A stretch of 64,000 nucleotides of DNA. Source: Homarus americanus (taxonomy: Eukaryota; Arthropoda; Malacostraca; Decapoda; Nephropidae). A program made the position numbers and the translations under genes. The notes under the pieces are model-generated. The model saw only the letters and a list, made by a program, of their open reading frames with translations, made no database searches and was not told the origin of the DNA. Positions 24,572 to 35,775 of the stretch are shown one piece after another (positions within the stretch are counted from its first letter, which is position 1; each line of letters opens with the position of its first letter). The stretch covers positions 700,187-764,186 of the forward strand of contig NW_024748870.1 in assembly GCF_018991925.1 (NCBI RefSeq), in the 5' to 3' direction.

Positions 24572-24727
24572 TGGAACAGGCTTGTCACTGGTTAACGGGG
24601 TTAGCAAGGGATCTCTGAAGTGAAACCAGCTGTCTGGGTGCACAACTGACGATCGTCTGGGGTCGCCAGATTTCTTCTACCTCGGCTCACAATATCACAT
24701 ATCTCCAAGCAGTAAGTGAAAAACTTT
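24572..24727. repeat. Direct repeat R2
   Basis: Second copy of 22706-22845, longer by a few small indels. It continues past the point where R1 meets the gap. Confidence 0.85.
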
Positions 24728-25488
24728 TACTACGAGAAGCTAAAGCTTCTCTCAACTGAACAAGGTCTGATTGGCTCACTCCCTTCCGTGTCATGGATGT
24801 ACTGAGTGTAAAATGAGGCCAGCTGAGTGAATACAGGGTCACACACTTAGACCAGGAGTCTGGACGTTGCAAATGCTGACTGTAACCAACACATTGACTC
24901 GGACCAACACAATTATGGTCAGCCTCTTCCTACCCAACCAATTAAGGCAAGGATCCTGGGTCAAGGAGAGGCACCAAGTTGACTCCGTCGTCCCTAGATA
25001 TTTGCTTCTAGCTCGATGACTGTGGTACCAGTAGTCCATGAGTTGGTGTTCCTAAGCTGGTAGCCTCGCTGGAACAATGATGATAGGATCCCAGCTGGGG
25101 ACATCTCTGCATCCAGCATACCGAAGTTGATGAAAGGGCATTCTGGCAATGACGCTATGTCATTCTCTTCATCTGGTTTCACTGCATGGTGAGGAGTTCA
25201 TCATAGGAATGAACCAGCACAGGGTGCAATGTTGTCGCCCTCCGGATAGGCTTTGCTGCTTTCTGACTGCTTACTGACTGCCATGGTCATCTGGTCCCTC
25301 AAGTGGGGAAGTCTAGTGACATGGACTTCATACCCACTAGCAGGATTTTGCTAGGCCTGCAAATACTTGGTTTACGTCTGGCTGAAAGTTAGATCAGTAT
25401 GAGACATCGCGGGGTCATAATCCTCAGCTATCTCAGATAAATCCCAACTAGACTATATATTGTGAGACAATGTGACATCCAACAAGGG
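24728..25488 (-). other. Unrecognised, weakly coding-like stretch
   Basis: The minus strand 25182-24994 is open and reads like protein (DEENDIASLPECPFINFGML, AEMSPAGILSSLFQRGYQL). Minus text at 25440-25200 also has protein-like runs broken by stops. I cannot assign it to a family; a decayed gag-like gene next to the LTR element is one possibility. Confidence 0.3.
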
Positions 25489-26058
25489 TGTTATGGCCCC
25501 TGTTTCATAAACAGAAAAATAATATAAATGGGTTAATTACATTTGATTTATATACTGATTCATCCCCTGTAATTTTCCACTAGCTAGTTCAGTGCAAGTG
25601 ATAAGGTGTGCCCACGGGAAGCTGAGTCATATTATGCTGAGTTAAGGCATTTAGTAGCCGGCTTCCTGGCCACCTAAAGCGGGCAGTAGTTTGATGTCCT
25701 TGACTAGAGGAAGACGTTATTTGAGAGCCATCGTGGATGGTTCCGTCTTCCCTCAAGGGAGGACGACGTACATATTCCGTTCTCCCTCGATGGGTCACTA
25801 CTCATAGAATTACGACTCAATCCCTCACACAAGAAGGACTTGATTAAACGGTTCTATTTACATAGCCCCCGTCCTTCTCTTTACATTCATAGCTACAGTG
25901 ATTAAGTTACGGTTGATTTACACCCTGGAATTGTATCAACAACAGTTCCTCAATAAAAGGAGAAGCAGACAATTGGGTTTCACTACTCTAACCCAATATA
26001 ATATAAATTTACCAGCCTAGTTAACTTCGACAGAACCTATAGTTAACCGGCTATAACA
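25489..26058. repeat. Left LTR
   Basis: TG...CA ends. CTCAATAAAAGGAG at about 25951 resembles a polyadenylation signal on the plus strand. CGTCTTCCCTCAAGGGAGGACG near 25743 is a short imperfect palindrome. Directly after it, TAGGTGGCAGCTAGTG is the candidate primer-binding region if the element is in plus orientation. Confidence 0.85.
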
Positions 26059-28652
26059 TAGGTGGCAGCTAGTGTGGTTACGGATACGACATTCCGGTCT
26101 GAATATACATTCTACATACCAAGGCATCAGTGTTTTCAGAAACAAGAAAACAATTAACAGTGACGTGTTACATGCATTATCCGAGTGAAATGATATATCC
26201 CATAGCGAGACGATTATAGTTGAGTGTTTTCATTCTGTCTCCCAAAGTGGAGTACAGAATTATTTCCAATAACCAATTAGGAGTTATTGTTGACTTAATA
26301 TCTTAGGAAAGGTTGGTTATACCTCTCTCTGGCAACACAGTGTGGCTGGGAAGGAATTTGCAGGATCAGCATTGGCCATCCTGTTTACCGGCGCTTACAG
26401 TGTTGCCCCATACCCACAAGTTCCACGGTTTAGTAACACAGGACCTTTCACCATTGTTTTGAAAACGACTGTTGTGGTTTCGTGATATATGATTGCACAC
26501 TCTTCCTGTGCCCTCAGCGAGTCCCTTATATACAGGGCTTCAGAAGGTTTGGGCACGCAGAAGCGGCGACATCATATCAGCGATCAGAAGACCTGATTCT
26601 TCACCATCAGCACTTTGACATCCTGTGGAAGGTACTCCCATGTCGTGAAGTGGATTCACCCGGCGTTCGTCATTGCAGCCGTCTGGTGGTTGCTAGGCGA
26701 CCGCACTCAAGAGCAGAGAGTGTGGACTCATAGTGGGAGGAGCGATTGAGGCACCCACCCAACTAATCCCCCACCTGAGACCATCTCTGGATCGCGTTTT
26801 CTATGAAGGCGTCCAACTCCTTCATTTTCGTGGTTCATTTAATTTATACACAGTGGATCTCTATCCGAAATAGCTTCTCAAGTGATTGTTACAAGTAATG
26901 ACAACCCAGGAAGGTTGTTGCATATATTACAGTTTCACATATAACTGTTATATCACACTAACAGTCATCTCACCATGTACACAGTTGGTAAAAGTAGAGA
27001 TATTATGTTCTCCCCATTACTGTGGCATACTAGTATAGAAGAAGTACCTATATATAGAACGTAAATGTAGATATGAAATAGCAATCAAAGATATTGTTAT
27101 ATGTGTTATATTTACTACTACAAAGAAGAAGAATTGTTATATACGTGGCAGTGGATCTACAAAGAAACTGTTATACTATTGTTACATCTGCTGCACGTTG
27201 AGTGATTTCTGTTTTGTCATCCAAAGATGATGTACAATTTTTTTTTTATGTCGATAACCAATACTGAGTTATTGATAGTTGCTGAATTATGTCAATGATC
27301 CTGTGAGCTGAAGTGAACATTAGTTTTTGCCAATGATTCGTTCACTGCCCAGGGTGTGACAGGACGTGACTGCAGTTGTTGTGACTAATCATCAATCAAC
27401 ATCCTGTCAACAATTTTTTTTCGTATGGCGTGAGTAACCCCCAATTACCAGCACCCCAGCAACCCCCCCCCCCTCCCCTGGTGATGACACATCTCCGATC
27501 ACGAGAGATGGTCTCGGCATTCTGAGGTATGGTGTGGTAGATGCACTAGTGTACCCAGTGAACCCCAGAGTCCTTGAGTTCACTGACAGGGAGCGGCAGT
27601 TTGCTATAGTCAGGATTTTCTTGGTCATTGACCCAGTCACCGGACCTTAGAATCAGCTGTGTCTCCTGTGAGTGACACACGCAAGTCTACGGGATTGCGG
27701 CAACAATTTCACATTTTCAAGAAATTCTTGAGAGGATTCTTCAATCAAGCTTACATGAAATAGGTAGTATCTAGGCATACATTAAACATATACACACATT
27801 AACATGTTCGCGATATAACTTCACACTGATAGTACATAGTGTAGGTTATATCATGTGTTATAAGTGCATTACTTATTTTAATATATACTGATGTAATATA
27901 ATTTCCAGTATTTATTTCTTACCTGTTCAGTTATTGATACTTTAATTATTTTAACTAATTTTTATCAATTTCCTGTAAATGGATGGACAAGGTTATTTCT
28001 TTGGTTTGTATCTAAGTAATTTTTCAAACCTTAGACATAGAAAATGTGGACATTTTCTTTTGATCCCAGGGAGGATAATAATGTTCATAAATTTCAAACT
28101 GCATATTTTAATGATGTCATAGACACATCTTCTCAAAATAAAAATATGATAGTTCTACAGTAAAGTATCACAGACTAAATTTTCAGCCATGCCGTGTAGA
28201 ACCCTTCACAACTCAGTACTACTGCTCTCCGCAAACATGGATGTTTCGTAGAAAGAGTCTTATGCATCACACACTCATTCATCAAGCGTGACAGTAGCAA
28301 AAGTTGTACATTGCTAAGAAGGTGCGTTCTTAAACACAAAGTAGGCAAAGATTATTTCTGCCATGTTATTCTGTGATTTGCTTACCCAAGTTAACGATTC
28401 CACTATTGTGTTGATATTGGCAGTAATGTTTGTGTTTTAAGTCAGATTCATCCAATTTTGCCATTGTACATGAGATACTCGCCCGTAAGACACTTAAGTC
28501 TAGGACCCCAGTAGCTGATGAACCTATGGTTCCAGAGTCCATAGCTTTGTGTTTACATATACGTTTGTAACATGGTTAGGCTTATGTTTAGGATGTTTAT
28601 CTGCAAGTTTAGTTTAATCCTCGCAGAGCTCGGATGGTAGGTGACCAAGCGA
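26059..28652. other. Non-coding interior of LTR element
   Basis: No gag, protease, RT or integrase blocks were found in any frame. A C run (about 27465-27478) and two weakly similar segments (26240-26300 and 27215-27295, both containing ATAACCAAT and GAGTTATTG) are the only structure noticed. Confidence 0.55.
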
Positions 28653-29229
28653 TGTAATGGCCCCTGTTTCATAAACAGAAGAATTATATAAATTGGTTAA
28701 TTACATTTGATTTATATACTGATTCACACCCTGTAACTTTCCATTAGCTATGAGGTGACATGTTCATTGCATGTGATAAGGTGTGCCCACGGGAAGCTAC
28801 GTCATAGTATGCTGAGTTAAGGCATTTAGTAGCCGGCTCCCTGGCCACCTAAAGCGGGCAGTAGTTTGATATCCTTGACTAGAGGAAGCCATTATTTGAG
28901 AGCCATCGTGGATGGTTCCGTCTTCCCTCGAGGGAGGACGACGTACACATTCCGTTCTCCCTCGACGGGTCACAACTTGTAGAATTACGACTCAATCCCT
29001 CACACAAGAAGGACGTGATTAAACGGTCTATTTACATAGCCCCCGTCCTTCTCTTAACACTCATAGCTACAGTGATTAAGTTACGGTTGATTTACACTCT
29101 GGAATTGTATCAACAGCAGTTCCTCAATAAAAGGAGAAACAGACAATTGGGTATCCTTACTCTAACCCAATATAATATAAATGTACCAGCCTAGTTAACT
29201 TCGACAAAACCTATAGTTAACCGGCTATA
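28653..29229. repeat. Right LTR
   Basis: Near-identical to the left LTR over its length, with scattered substitutions and small indels, for example GTCTTCCCTCGAGGGAGGAC versus CTCAAGGG on the left. The final AACA is replaced by GGGG. Confidence 0.85.
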
Positions 29230-29899
29230 GGGGAGTCTAATTCTTCCTTAATCTGAATGTCTAGAAGTGAATACCATTTACTTTAACATTATTACATCTC
29301 TAAATGCGTTCATGATATTATGCAACACAGTCTCGTTATTCCGAAAGTACCCCATGCAGGATAGTGAGAGAGAAAGCTATATCATGGAACAGGTGTCATT
29401 AATTTCAAATAAGTGCTCCGGTGCAACTAGCAGTGGACAGGTCACTACTGACGGTCTTTACAGAAATCCAGTCATTACTACACCAAGTTCTAATAACTAA
29501 ATACAAACAGATGAACAGGGGGAGGGCCAGGGCGAGGAGGCAGAGTGTATGCGGCAGGGGAAGGCTGGATGGGCAGCGGCAAGTGTGAGGGGCGAGGGGA
29601 GGTGTGAGGTTGAGAGAGTGGGTGGGGAAGCGAGGCAGGGTTAGGGTGAGGGGTTGGTGCAGCGGAGTTTTGGTGAGTGATGGTGGGAAGAGGGCTGAGC
29701 ACTTTTTTTTTTTTTTTAGATAAAGAAAGGGTGGAAGAAGATTAGAGGTGGGGGAAGGAAGTTACAGTTCGGAAATTGAAAAAAATTAGGAGGAGGTAAG
29801 AGACGGTAGGCTGACCGCCTAGCTAAGCTAATGGTGTTAGGGTTGTGTCATGGGTTAGTTATTGTCTGTCGGTACAGGCACTAGACATCCTACCCTGTC
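29230..29899. other. GA-rich tract, no gene
   Basis: 29515-29700 is purine-rich (GGGAGGGG/GAGGTGTGAG type), followed by a T run at 29704-29718 and more purine-rich sequence. Proline-rich frames on the minus strand across it are composition artefacts. Confidence 0.5.
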
Positions 29900-29975
29900 C
29901 AATTTATGGGTGTTTTGAGGGCCTTATTTCATATTCCGCCGACCCTACTGGCGGATGCTGGTCTAGGGAGGTTGT

Positions 29976-30896
29976 CTATTGCCTGGCCGTGTAGATCAGG
30001 GGTGGTAATGGACCTATTGAGATTTGGTAACTTTTTGGGAACAATGTATGGTTGTTGTCGTTATCTGGTGGGAATCTTTGAAGGAGTTCTTGCTCTGATC
30101 GTTTTATCTTTTGCCATATTCTGCTGGCCAAGGTGTGCAACTGCTGGTTGATGGGTTTTATTCTCAGGTGTCCATGCATCTCGGCTGTGGTTCTGGTGGA
30201 GGGGTATCTTTCACCTGTGGCGAATCTTAGTGCTTCATTTTGGGCCACCTGTAATTTTAATATTTGAGTGGTGCTCATAGTATGAAGAGGTATTGCTGGG
30301 TAAGTTAATATCGGTGTGATAAATGATGTTACCAGGCAGAGCTTTATTTTCTCAGGAAGCGCTTTAAAGTGGTATAGTTTTCTCAGGTCTCTTCTTGCCT
30401 TTTCCTTCCTGATGTGGACATTTTGGGAGTAACCTGTCATGGATATATGCAGGCCCAGGAGGGTGCCTCTGCTTTTGTATTCTATCTGGGCATTATTGAT
30501 TACTAATGGATGGGTTTTCCGTCTGCATAAGGGTATCACTGTGAATTTCGAGAGACTGGTTTGGATATTCCATTGTTTTTCGTAATTATTTACCCTTTCT
30601 AATTCCCGCCTGGTGTTGTCGGCCTGTAACGCTTGCGATTTTCCTTGATGTGTTGTTATTTGAGTGATGTTATCTGCATACATAATATCTTCGTTACCTA
30701 TTCTAGTGGGAGGCGGGGTGTCACTTGTGTAGATAGTATATAGGGTGGGGGAGAGGACGCTCCCCTGAGGGACTCCGATCATGAGTGGGAATGTCTCTCC
30801 TGTGTGTTGTTCTACCCTCAGTCTGGCATTTCTGCCTTCAAGAAAGGTGTTCCCCTGAACAGTTTTGGGATGGGCAGATTGTGGTGGCGTAAGCAT
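29976..30896 (-). pseudogene. LINE-B RT C-terminal half
   Basis: A 306-codon open frame: GVPQGSVLSPTLYTIYTSD (RT motif B), DIMYADNITQI (motif C, with N where the second catalytic D is expected), then LLGLHISMTGYSQNVHIRKE and ITPILTYPAIPLHTMSTTQI. The mutated YADN means this copy would lack RT activity even if expressed. Open length suggests moderate age. Confidence 0.8.
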
Positions 30897-31675
30897 TTTT
30901 CGAATATTGTTTGAAAGCAGCCTGGGTGCAGAACAACCTCCTCATGGGTGTGTTTGACAATCATGTTGGCTAGCATGTCACGGTCATGGAGGTATCTGTC
31001 TCTGGCATTCAACAAGATTGTAGAGTCTGTAGTGGCTGCAGGAACCATAGTGACTGCAGAAGTCGGGGTCCCGACCATCACTACATCTCTGTATGTCCGT
31101 GTAGTGATTGCAGGAGTCGGGGTCCCTATCGGCAGCACAGCCTTGTATGGTGATATTAATGTTTTTGTGGCTTTTTGTTGTGCTTCCTTGATTTTTTCTT
31201 TTCTTTTGGGACAGTACATTGACATAGTACTGTGAGGCCCAACACAGTTAAGGCATTTTAGTGGTGCATTACACTGGGTCCAGGTATGTCCCCTAGAGGT
31301 ACATTTGGGACAGATCTTTTATTCCCTGGGTTTGGGGCAGGTCACACTATCATGATACTCAATGGCATAGCACCTGAGGCAGGTACGCGTGTGGTGGTAC
31401 TGTTCCTGTTGTATTTGGTGGTACGGTATGCTATAGGTGAATGCGAGGAGACCTGATTTGGTTGCTTTTTCAGCAACCTCGGTGCTTTTGAACTGAATTT
31501 TGATTATGCATTTGCCTTTTTTACTGGTGAATTTTTTGACATAGTCCACCCTGTTCTTCGCCCAAGCATTTTCTTTTTCAATCACTGCTTTTATTACCAC
31601 TTCAGACTCTTCGTCCACGGATTCATTCGTTTGGAAGCAGAGAACAGTTCTTTTAGCCTTCAAAGAATTGATTTT
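30897..31675 (-). pseudogene. LINE-B ORF1 C-terminal part
   Basis: The minus strand from 31675 reads NSLKAKRTVLCFQTNESVDE, RVDYVKKFTSKKGKCIIKIQ, FKSTEVAEKATKSGLLAF and then CLRCYAIEYHDSVTCPKPRE (zinc-knuckle-like). After frame changes, RDRYLHDRDMLANMIVKHTH marks the ORF1 end. ORF1 proteins of this type bind element RNA. The first residues continue the text broken at 37455. Confidence 0.7.
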
Positions 31676-31999
31676 GATTTTGCCGCTTGCAGCGGCTACT
31701 TTATTGTGCACCCCACACTCATCCTGTGAGCGGTAGCGCAAAAGGATTACAGAGTAGGGTTTACAAAGGGTCATAATAATTAACCCCCGTTGTCAGGATA
31801 TTATGGCACTGAAAGTTACACAGTATTTCATTTACATTATTTGTTTAGTTCTATACATAAAGGGTAACTTATTCACAAATGCGTGAGAACAGGCGTGTGA
31901 GGCAGTATGTCTGGCCTCACACTTTGTTATTCACATTTACGTGGGAGGTATTCAAGCACATTGCGTATTTGGTTCTGTACATGAGAATTGATATAGTTA

Positions 32000-34900
32000 C
32001 TAAGTGCAAAAAAGTGGATACAATCTTAATATGTCGGCTATCTTGCCATTAGAGATGAAGTGTTGTGCCATTTCACACACAGTGTGCTTGGACCTGTCCC
32101 TAAAAGGTTCTATCTTCACACAGTCGAGGACGTAGTGTTCAAGTGTGTGGCCATATGTATGGCCACACACTTTACATTTAGTTTTGTTTACATCTGCTTG
32201 AGGAACATACTGCCAAAGGTACTTATATCCTAACCTTAATCTAGCGGTTACAACATCTTGTAATCTAGTGATCTTGTTACTTGCTCCATATACATGTTTC
32301 ACTTGATACATCTCATCATGGTAACCTATGGATCGACTAGTGCCTGTTTGCACTTGTCTACTTGCGTCAAACTCATCAATAAGTTCTTTCCTAATTACAG
32401 TTTTAAGGGTTCTTTTTGACAGACCCAAATTGTATTCAACGGTGTCTTTGTTAGACGCGAGTTTGGCGAGGGCATCAACTCTGTCATGTTTTATGAGGCC
32501 TATGTGAGAGGGGATCCACAACAGTTTGACCCTGACACCCCGGTCAACAAGGCACGCATATTTGTGTCTGGCTTCAGAGACAAGAGCGTGACAACCTGAG
32601 TCGAGGGTACCAAGGGCAAGTAGTGAGGATAGAGAGTCAGTGATGATGAGACTGTCAGTAACAGTGGTTTCAATGAATTTAATAGCTGTGAGTATGGCAA
32701 CTAATTCAGTTTGTAGAGTGGATGCCCAGTTGTTAATTCTAACTCCTTTCTCAATTATATTACCGTCAGGTTGAGTCACAACAATAGCACTTCCAGCCCT
32801 CCCACAGGCGGTGTTTAGAGATCCATCAGTGTAGATGGTCTGTGTGATATTATCATCAGTCTGTAGAGTGTGTATGTGTTCAAGAGCTCTCAATTTGGCA
32901 GTGTGTTGGAGATAAATGCTTTGTATAATTAATTTTTTAGGCGGATACGTCGGTATTGTGATATCGAAGGGAACTGTCCGCCAGGGTGGCAGGAAGCGCT
33001 GTTGTGTCTCAACTTTGTACAGGTGGTCTAGTCCAAACATCTTCATATGTGTAGCTGTAGTTTGGATCCATTTAGACTCAGTAGTCCCATGGTTCATACA
33101 TTCTAGCAATTTTAAGGAAACAATGTTATCAGGATCACCACGCAGAAGCCTCAGGGCTATCATGAGGTTGACTTCAATTATTCTATCTTTAACACTGGGT
33201 ATACCTAGTTCTTTCCTCATATTAAGTACTTTAGTGCTCATGGGACATCCTAGGATAATTCTGAGGGCTTTATTTTGCATTTTCTCGAGCTTGTCAACGC
33301 CTTTCCCGTCACGAATGACCAGGGCTGGTGCGTGGTAATCTATCAGAGATCTTATATAGCCTAGGTACATTGTTTTAACAATTCTAATATTAGCACCATA
33401 GTGCGGGCTGTACCCCGCTACACTTCTAAGAGGTCTCAGTCTGTCAGTACATTGGCGGGTTAGCTGTTGTATGGCAGGTAGGGTACAAGGGACGGAAACA
33501 CCAAGATATTTAAAAGAAGAAACATAGTCAATAGTGTTGTTACCTATCTTGAACTTGGCGGGGCCGCGTTTGCGGTTACCAGCTTGTTTGTTGAACACCT
33601 TAGTTTTGTCAGTGGAGATAATAAGACCGAGGTGTTCACAGGCTGCGTATACATGGTTCAGGGTGGTTTGCATTTCACGATGAGTTTTAGTATGTATAAG
33701 AATATCATCAGCATAGCTGATTGAGATATTGCTGGGGTTGTCTGGTATTAAATTTAATAATGCATTCATAAGAACATTGAACAAAGTGGGGCTAAGTACT
33801 CCACCTTGAGGGGTACCAAGTTGCATATCTTTAACTTCACTTTTGTAACCCTGAAACAGTGCAGCAGCCCTTCTGTTGGTTAGGTAACCACTTATCCAGT
33901 GTAACAGCCTACCTCCTATATCCATTTTGGCTAGTTCGTACAATATCAGTTGCCTATTGGCAATATCAAATGCAGCTTTTAGGTCAAGAAATGTGGTGTA
34001 TCTGTGCCTTTCATCACCATGCACAGTTAGGAATGTGGTGATGCAATTATGTACACCTTTACCATGGGTGAAGCCATTTATGTTAGGAGACATGTGTTCT
34101 CTGATTCTATATAAGAGTCTGCCAAGAACCATCCTCTCAAAGGTTTTACACAGGCAGCTGGTTAGTGATATGGGACGAAAGGCATCAGGCTGTCCTGGTT
34201 TCGGTATTGGTACAACAATACTGCTGGTCCATGATGTGGGTAGTTGGCCCTCGGCATGACTCATATTGTACAATACCAACAATGGATTGCCTGGCACGCG
34301 CCTTAGTAGTCTAATGATGTTGTAGGTGACTCCGTCCTCTCCAGGGGAAGTAGACCTACCCCTGGCGAGGGCGGCGTCAAGCTCCCACTCAGTATATGGA
34401 ACATCACACTCATCGTGCTGTTTGCCCAGCATAAAGCTAATAAGATTACTTCTCTCTACAGACTTCGCATCAAGGAGTCCCCGAGTCCTAGCTGGTAACA
34501 TGTCATAGCTCGACACATGAGCCCACTTTGTTATTAGCTCATTCGACTTTTGCAGAGGGTTTGGATGGGAGACGTGTCTTCTGTTTTTACCTCTGATTAT
34601 GTTTATGTCTTTCCAGGCTTTGCTGAGGGATGTGTGTTGGTTCAGGCTGTTGACATATGTCTCCCATGCATTTTGTCTGAGTTCGTTTACACGTTCCCTG
34701 ACAGCAGCAAGGGAAGCTTGATACAATTGTAACATTTGAGGTGTTCTAAATTGTCTGTAACCCTTACCCACCCTCCTGACCCTAGCCCTGAGTTTTTTCA
34801 GCTCAGGGTCATTATAGCACTGCTGTTGCCTGTTCCCATTATGCTGACCACGTTTTCTCCTTTTTTTGGTGGAGGCATTGTTGGTGAAGTATACATAAGT

Positions 34901-35707
34901 CCTATCTATCAGATCGTCATGGAAACTTTGGTAGTTGTCAGGCTTGTAGTCCTTGTACCAGTCATGGATGAAGTCTATGAACTGGCTTTCATGTTCTTGC
35001 TTGACTGTGATTCTACGTCTGTTGAGTTTACCACCAGTGGGGGTGTCATTGGCTACATGTATACTAGCTTGGATTGGGCTGTGGTCAGACATAAGATCAG
35101 TGACAACATCAGAGCTATGAGTTGTGTATGATAGATTAAAGCCAATACATTTGTCTAGACCCCCGCCATAGATGTGTGTTGGTTCATTATTACCTATAAT
35201 TTGAACATCTTCATATGCGCTGAGAAGTGAGATAAGTCTCCTACCATTGGTGTTAGTGGTGGAGTCACCTAATTTCTTGTGTCTAGTATTCAGGTCACCC
35301 ATCAGGACAGTGGGCTCAGTGTGTAAAAAGTCTGGGAGATCTGTGTACTGAAACTGATCTGAGGGAGCATAGGCGTTTAGCACGTTGAGTGTGGAGTTGC
35401 CCAGGTGGATAGTGATCCCATGGTACTGAAGGTTGGTAGTCTTTTTGGATACAAGAGGTACATGCGGGAGTGACTTCTTAACATACATCAAACATGTGTG
35501 AGTAGAACTAGGATCATAATACACATAATTGGGCAGACTGGGTGGGGGCTTACCATTAGGTGTGAGACACTCCTGCAGACACACAATATCGATGTCCTCA
35601 GTCACAACTTTGTGGTGTAGGTCAGGGTATCGTTTTCTAAGGGATGAGATGTTCCAACTCATCACCTTCACCGCTCTGTATCTTTGCCTGGTATTAACAC
35701 TGGCCAT
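32000..35707 (-). CDS. I-like LINE ORF2 polyprotein, 1235 codons, intact
   Basis: Nicks target DNA, primes and copies element RNA, and degrades the RNA strand. The endonuclease spans about residues 15-220: VMSWNISSL (Mn/Mg site region), CLQE, MGDLNTRH, MSDHSPIQ. The RT spans about 430-760: PIPKPGQPDAFRPISLTS, TTFLDLKAAFD (catalytic D), GTPQGGVLSPTLF, SISYADDILIHT (catalytic DD). RNase H is about 940-1080: IYTDGSLNTACGRAG, LLWIPSHIGLIKHDRVDALA. It ends DILRLYPLFCT. No internal stop or frameshift and all catalytic residues are visible. ATG at 35707 overlaps TAA as TAATG, the usual stop-restart start for LINE ORF2, which decides the start. Confidence 0.95.
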   Translation of the reverse strand: MASVNTRQRYRAVKVMSWNISSLRKRYPDLHHKVVTEDIDIVCLQECLTPNGKPPPSLPNYVYYDPSSTHTCLMYVKKSLPHVPLVSKKTTNLQYHGITIHLGNSTLNVLNAYAPSDQFQYTDLPDFLHTEPTVLMGDLNTRHKKLGDSTTNTNGRRLISLLSAYEDVQIIGNNEPTHIYGGGLDKCIGFNLSYTTHSSDVVTDLMSDHSPIQASIHVANDTPTGGKLNRRRITVKQEHESQFIDFIHDWYKDYKPDNYQSFHDDLIDRTYVYFTNNASTKKRRKRGQHNGNRQQQCYNDPELKKLRARVRRVGKGYRQFRTPQMLQLYQASLAAVRERVNELRQNAWETYVNSLNQHTSLSKAWKDINIIRGKNRRHVSHPNPLQKSNELITKWAHVSSYDMLPARTRGLLDAKSVERSNLISFMLGKQHDECDVPYTEWELDAALARGRSTSPGEDGVTYNIIRLLRRVPGNPLLVLYNMSHAEGQLPTSWTSSIVVPIPKPGQPDAFRPISLTSCLCKTFERMVLGRLLYRIREHMSPNINGFTHGKGVHNCITTFLTVHGDERHRYTTFLDLKAAFDIANRQLILYELAKMDIGGRLLHWISGYLTNRRAAALFQGYKSEVKDMQLGTPQGGVLSPTLFNVLMNALLNLIPDNPSNISISYADDILIHTKTHREMQTTLNHVYAACEHLGLIISTDKTKVFNKQAGNRKRGPAKFKIGNNTIDYVSSFKYLGVSVPCTLPAIQQLTRQCTDRLRPLRSVAGYSPHYGANIRIVKTMYLGYIRSLIDYHAPALVIRDGKGVDKLEKMQNKALRIILGCPMSTKVLNMRKELGIPSVKDRIIEVNLMIALRLLRGDPDNIVSLKLLECMNHGTTESKWIQTTATHMKMFGLDHLYKVETQQRFLPPWRTVPFDITIPTYPPKKLIIQSIYLQHTAKLRALEHIHTLQTDDNITQTIYTDGSLNTACGRAGSAIVVTQPDGNIIEKGVRINNWASTLQTELVAILTAIKFIETTVTDSLIITDSLSSLLALGTLDSGCHALVSEARHKYACLVDRGVRVKLLWIPSHIGLIKHDRVDALAKLASNKDTVEYNLGLSKRTLKTVIRKELIDEFDASRQVQTGTSRSIGYHDEMYQVKHVYGASNKITRLQDVVTARLRLGYKYLWQYVPQADVNKTKCKVCGHTYGHTLEHYVLDCVKIEPFRDRSKHTVCEMAQHFISNGKIADILRLYPLFCT

Positions 35708-35775
35708 TATGAAATGTATTTGGAACTTTGTCTGGTATTAACACTGGCCATTATGAAATGTATTTGGAAAGAAGC
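35689..35775 (-). repeat. 44-bp tandem duplication at the ORF1/ORF2 junction
   Basis: TTTCATAATGGCCAGTGTTA occurs twice, 44 bp apart. This gives two TAATG stop-start overlaps: TAA 35753-35751 with ATG 35751-35749, and TAA 35709-35707 with ATG 35707-35705. Between them lies a 14-codon frame that begins MASVNTRQ and ends KYIS before the second TAA. Confidence 0.95.

Larger units (their letters stand above)
25489..29229. mobile_element. Non-autonomous LTR retrotransposon, about 3.7 kb
   Basis: Two direct repeats of about 570 bp (25489-26058 and 28653-29229) enclose 2.6 kb with no coding frame on either strand. The left LTR starts TGTTATGGCCCC and ends GGCTATAACA, the TG...CA form. The right LTR starts TGTAATGGCCCC and stops at GGCTATA, so its last few bases are lost or changed. 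AGGG lies just outside both ends, a possible 4-bp target duplication. A long LTR with a non-coding interior fits a LARD/TRIM-like element dependent on another element's proteins. Orientation is inferred only weakly. Confidence 0.8.
29900..31675 (-). mobile_element. LINE-B, 3' part (split by the I-like LINE)
   Basis: Minus-strand continuation of the ORF1 interrupted at 31676, followed by an RT segment. The 5' part of the same copy lies at 37446-37870. The sequence ends near 29900 without a clear tail. ORF1 joins directly to the middle of RT at about 30880, so EN and early RT have been deleted. Confidence 0.75.

Noticed and set aside
29490..29702. Proline-rich minus-strand protein
   Set aside because: Purine-rich low-complexity DNA gives Pro/Ser-rich frames; there is no start context or homology.
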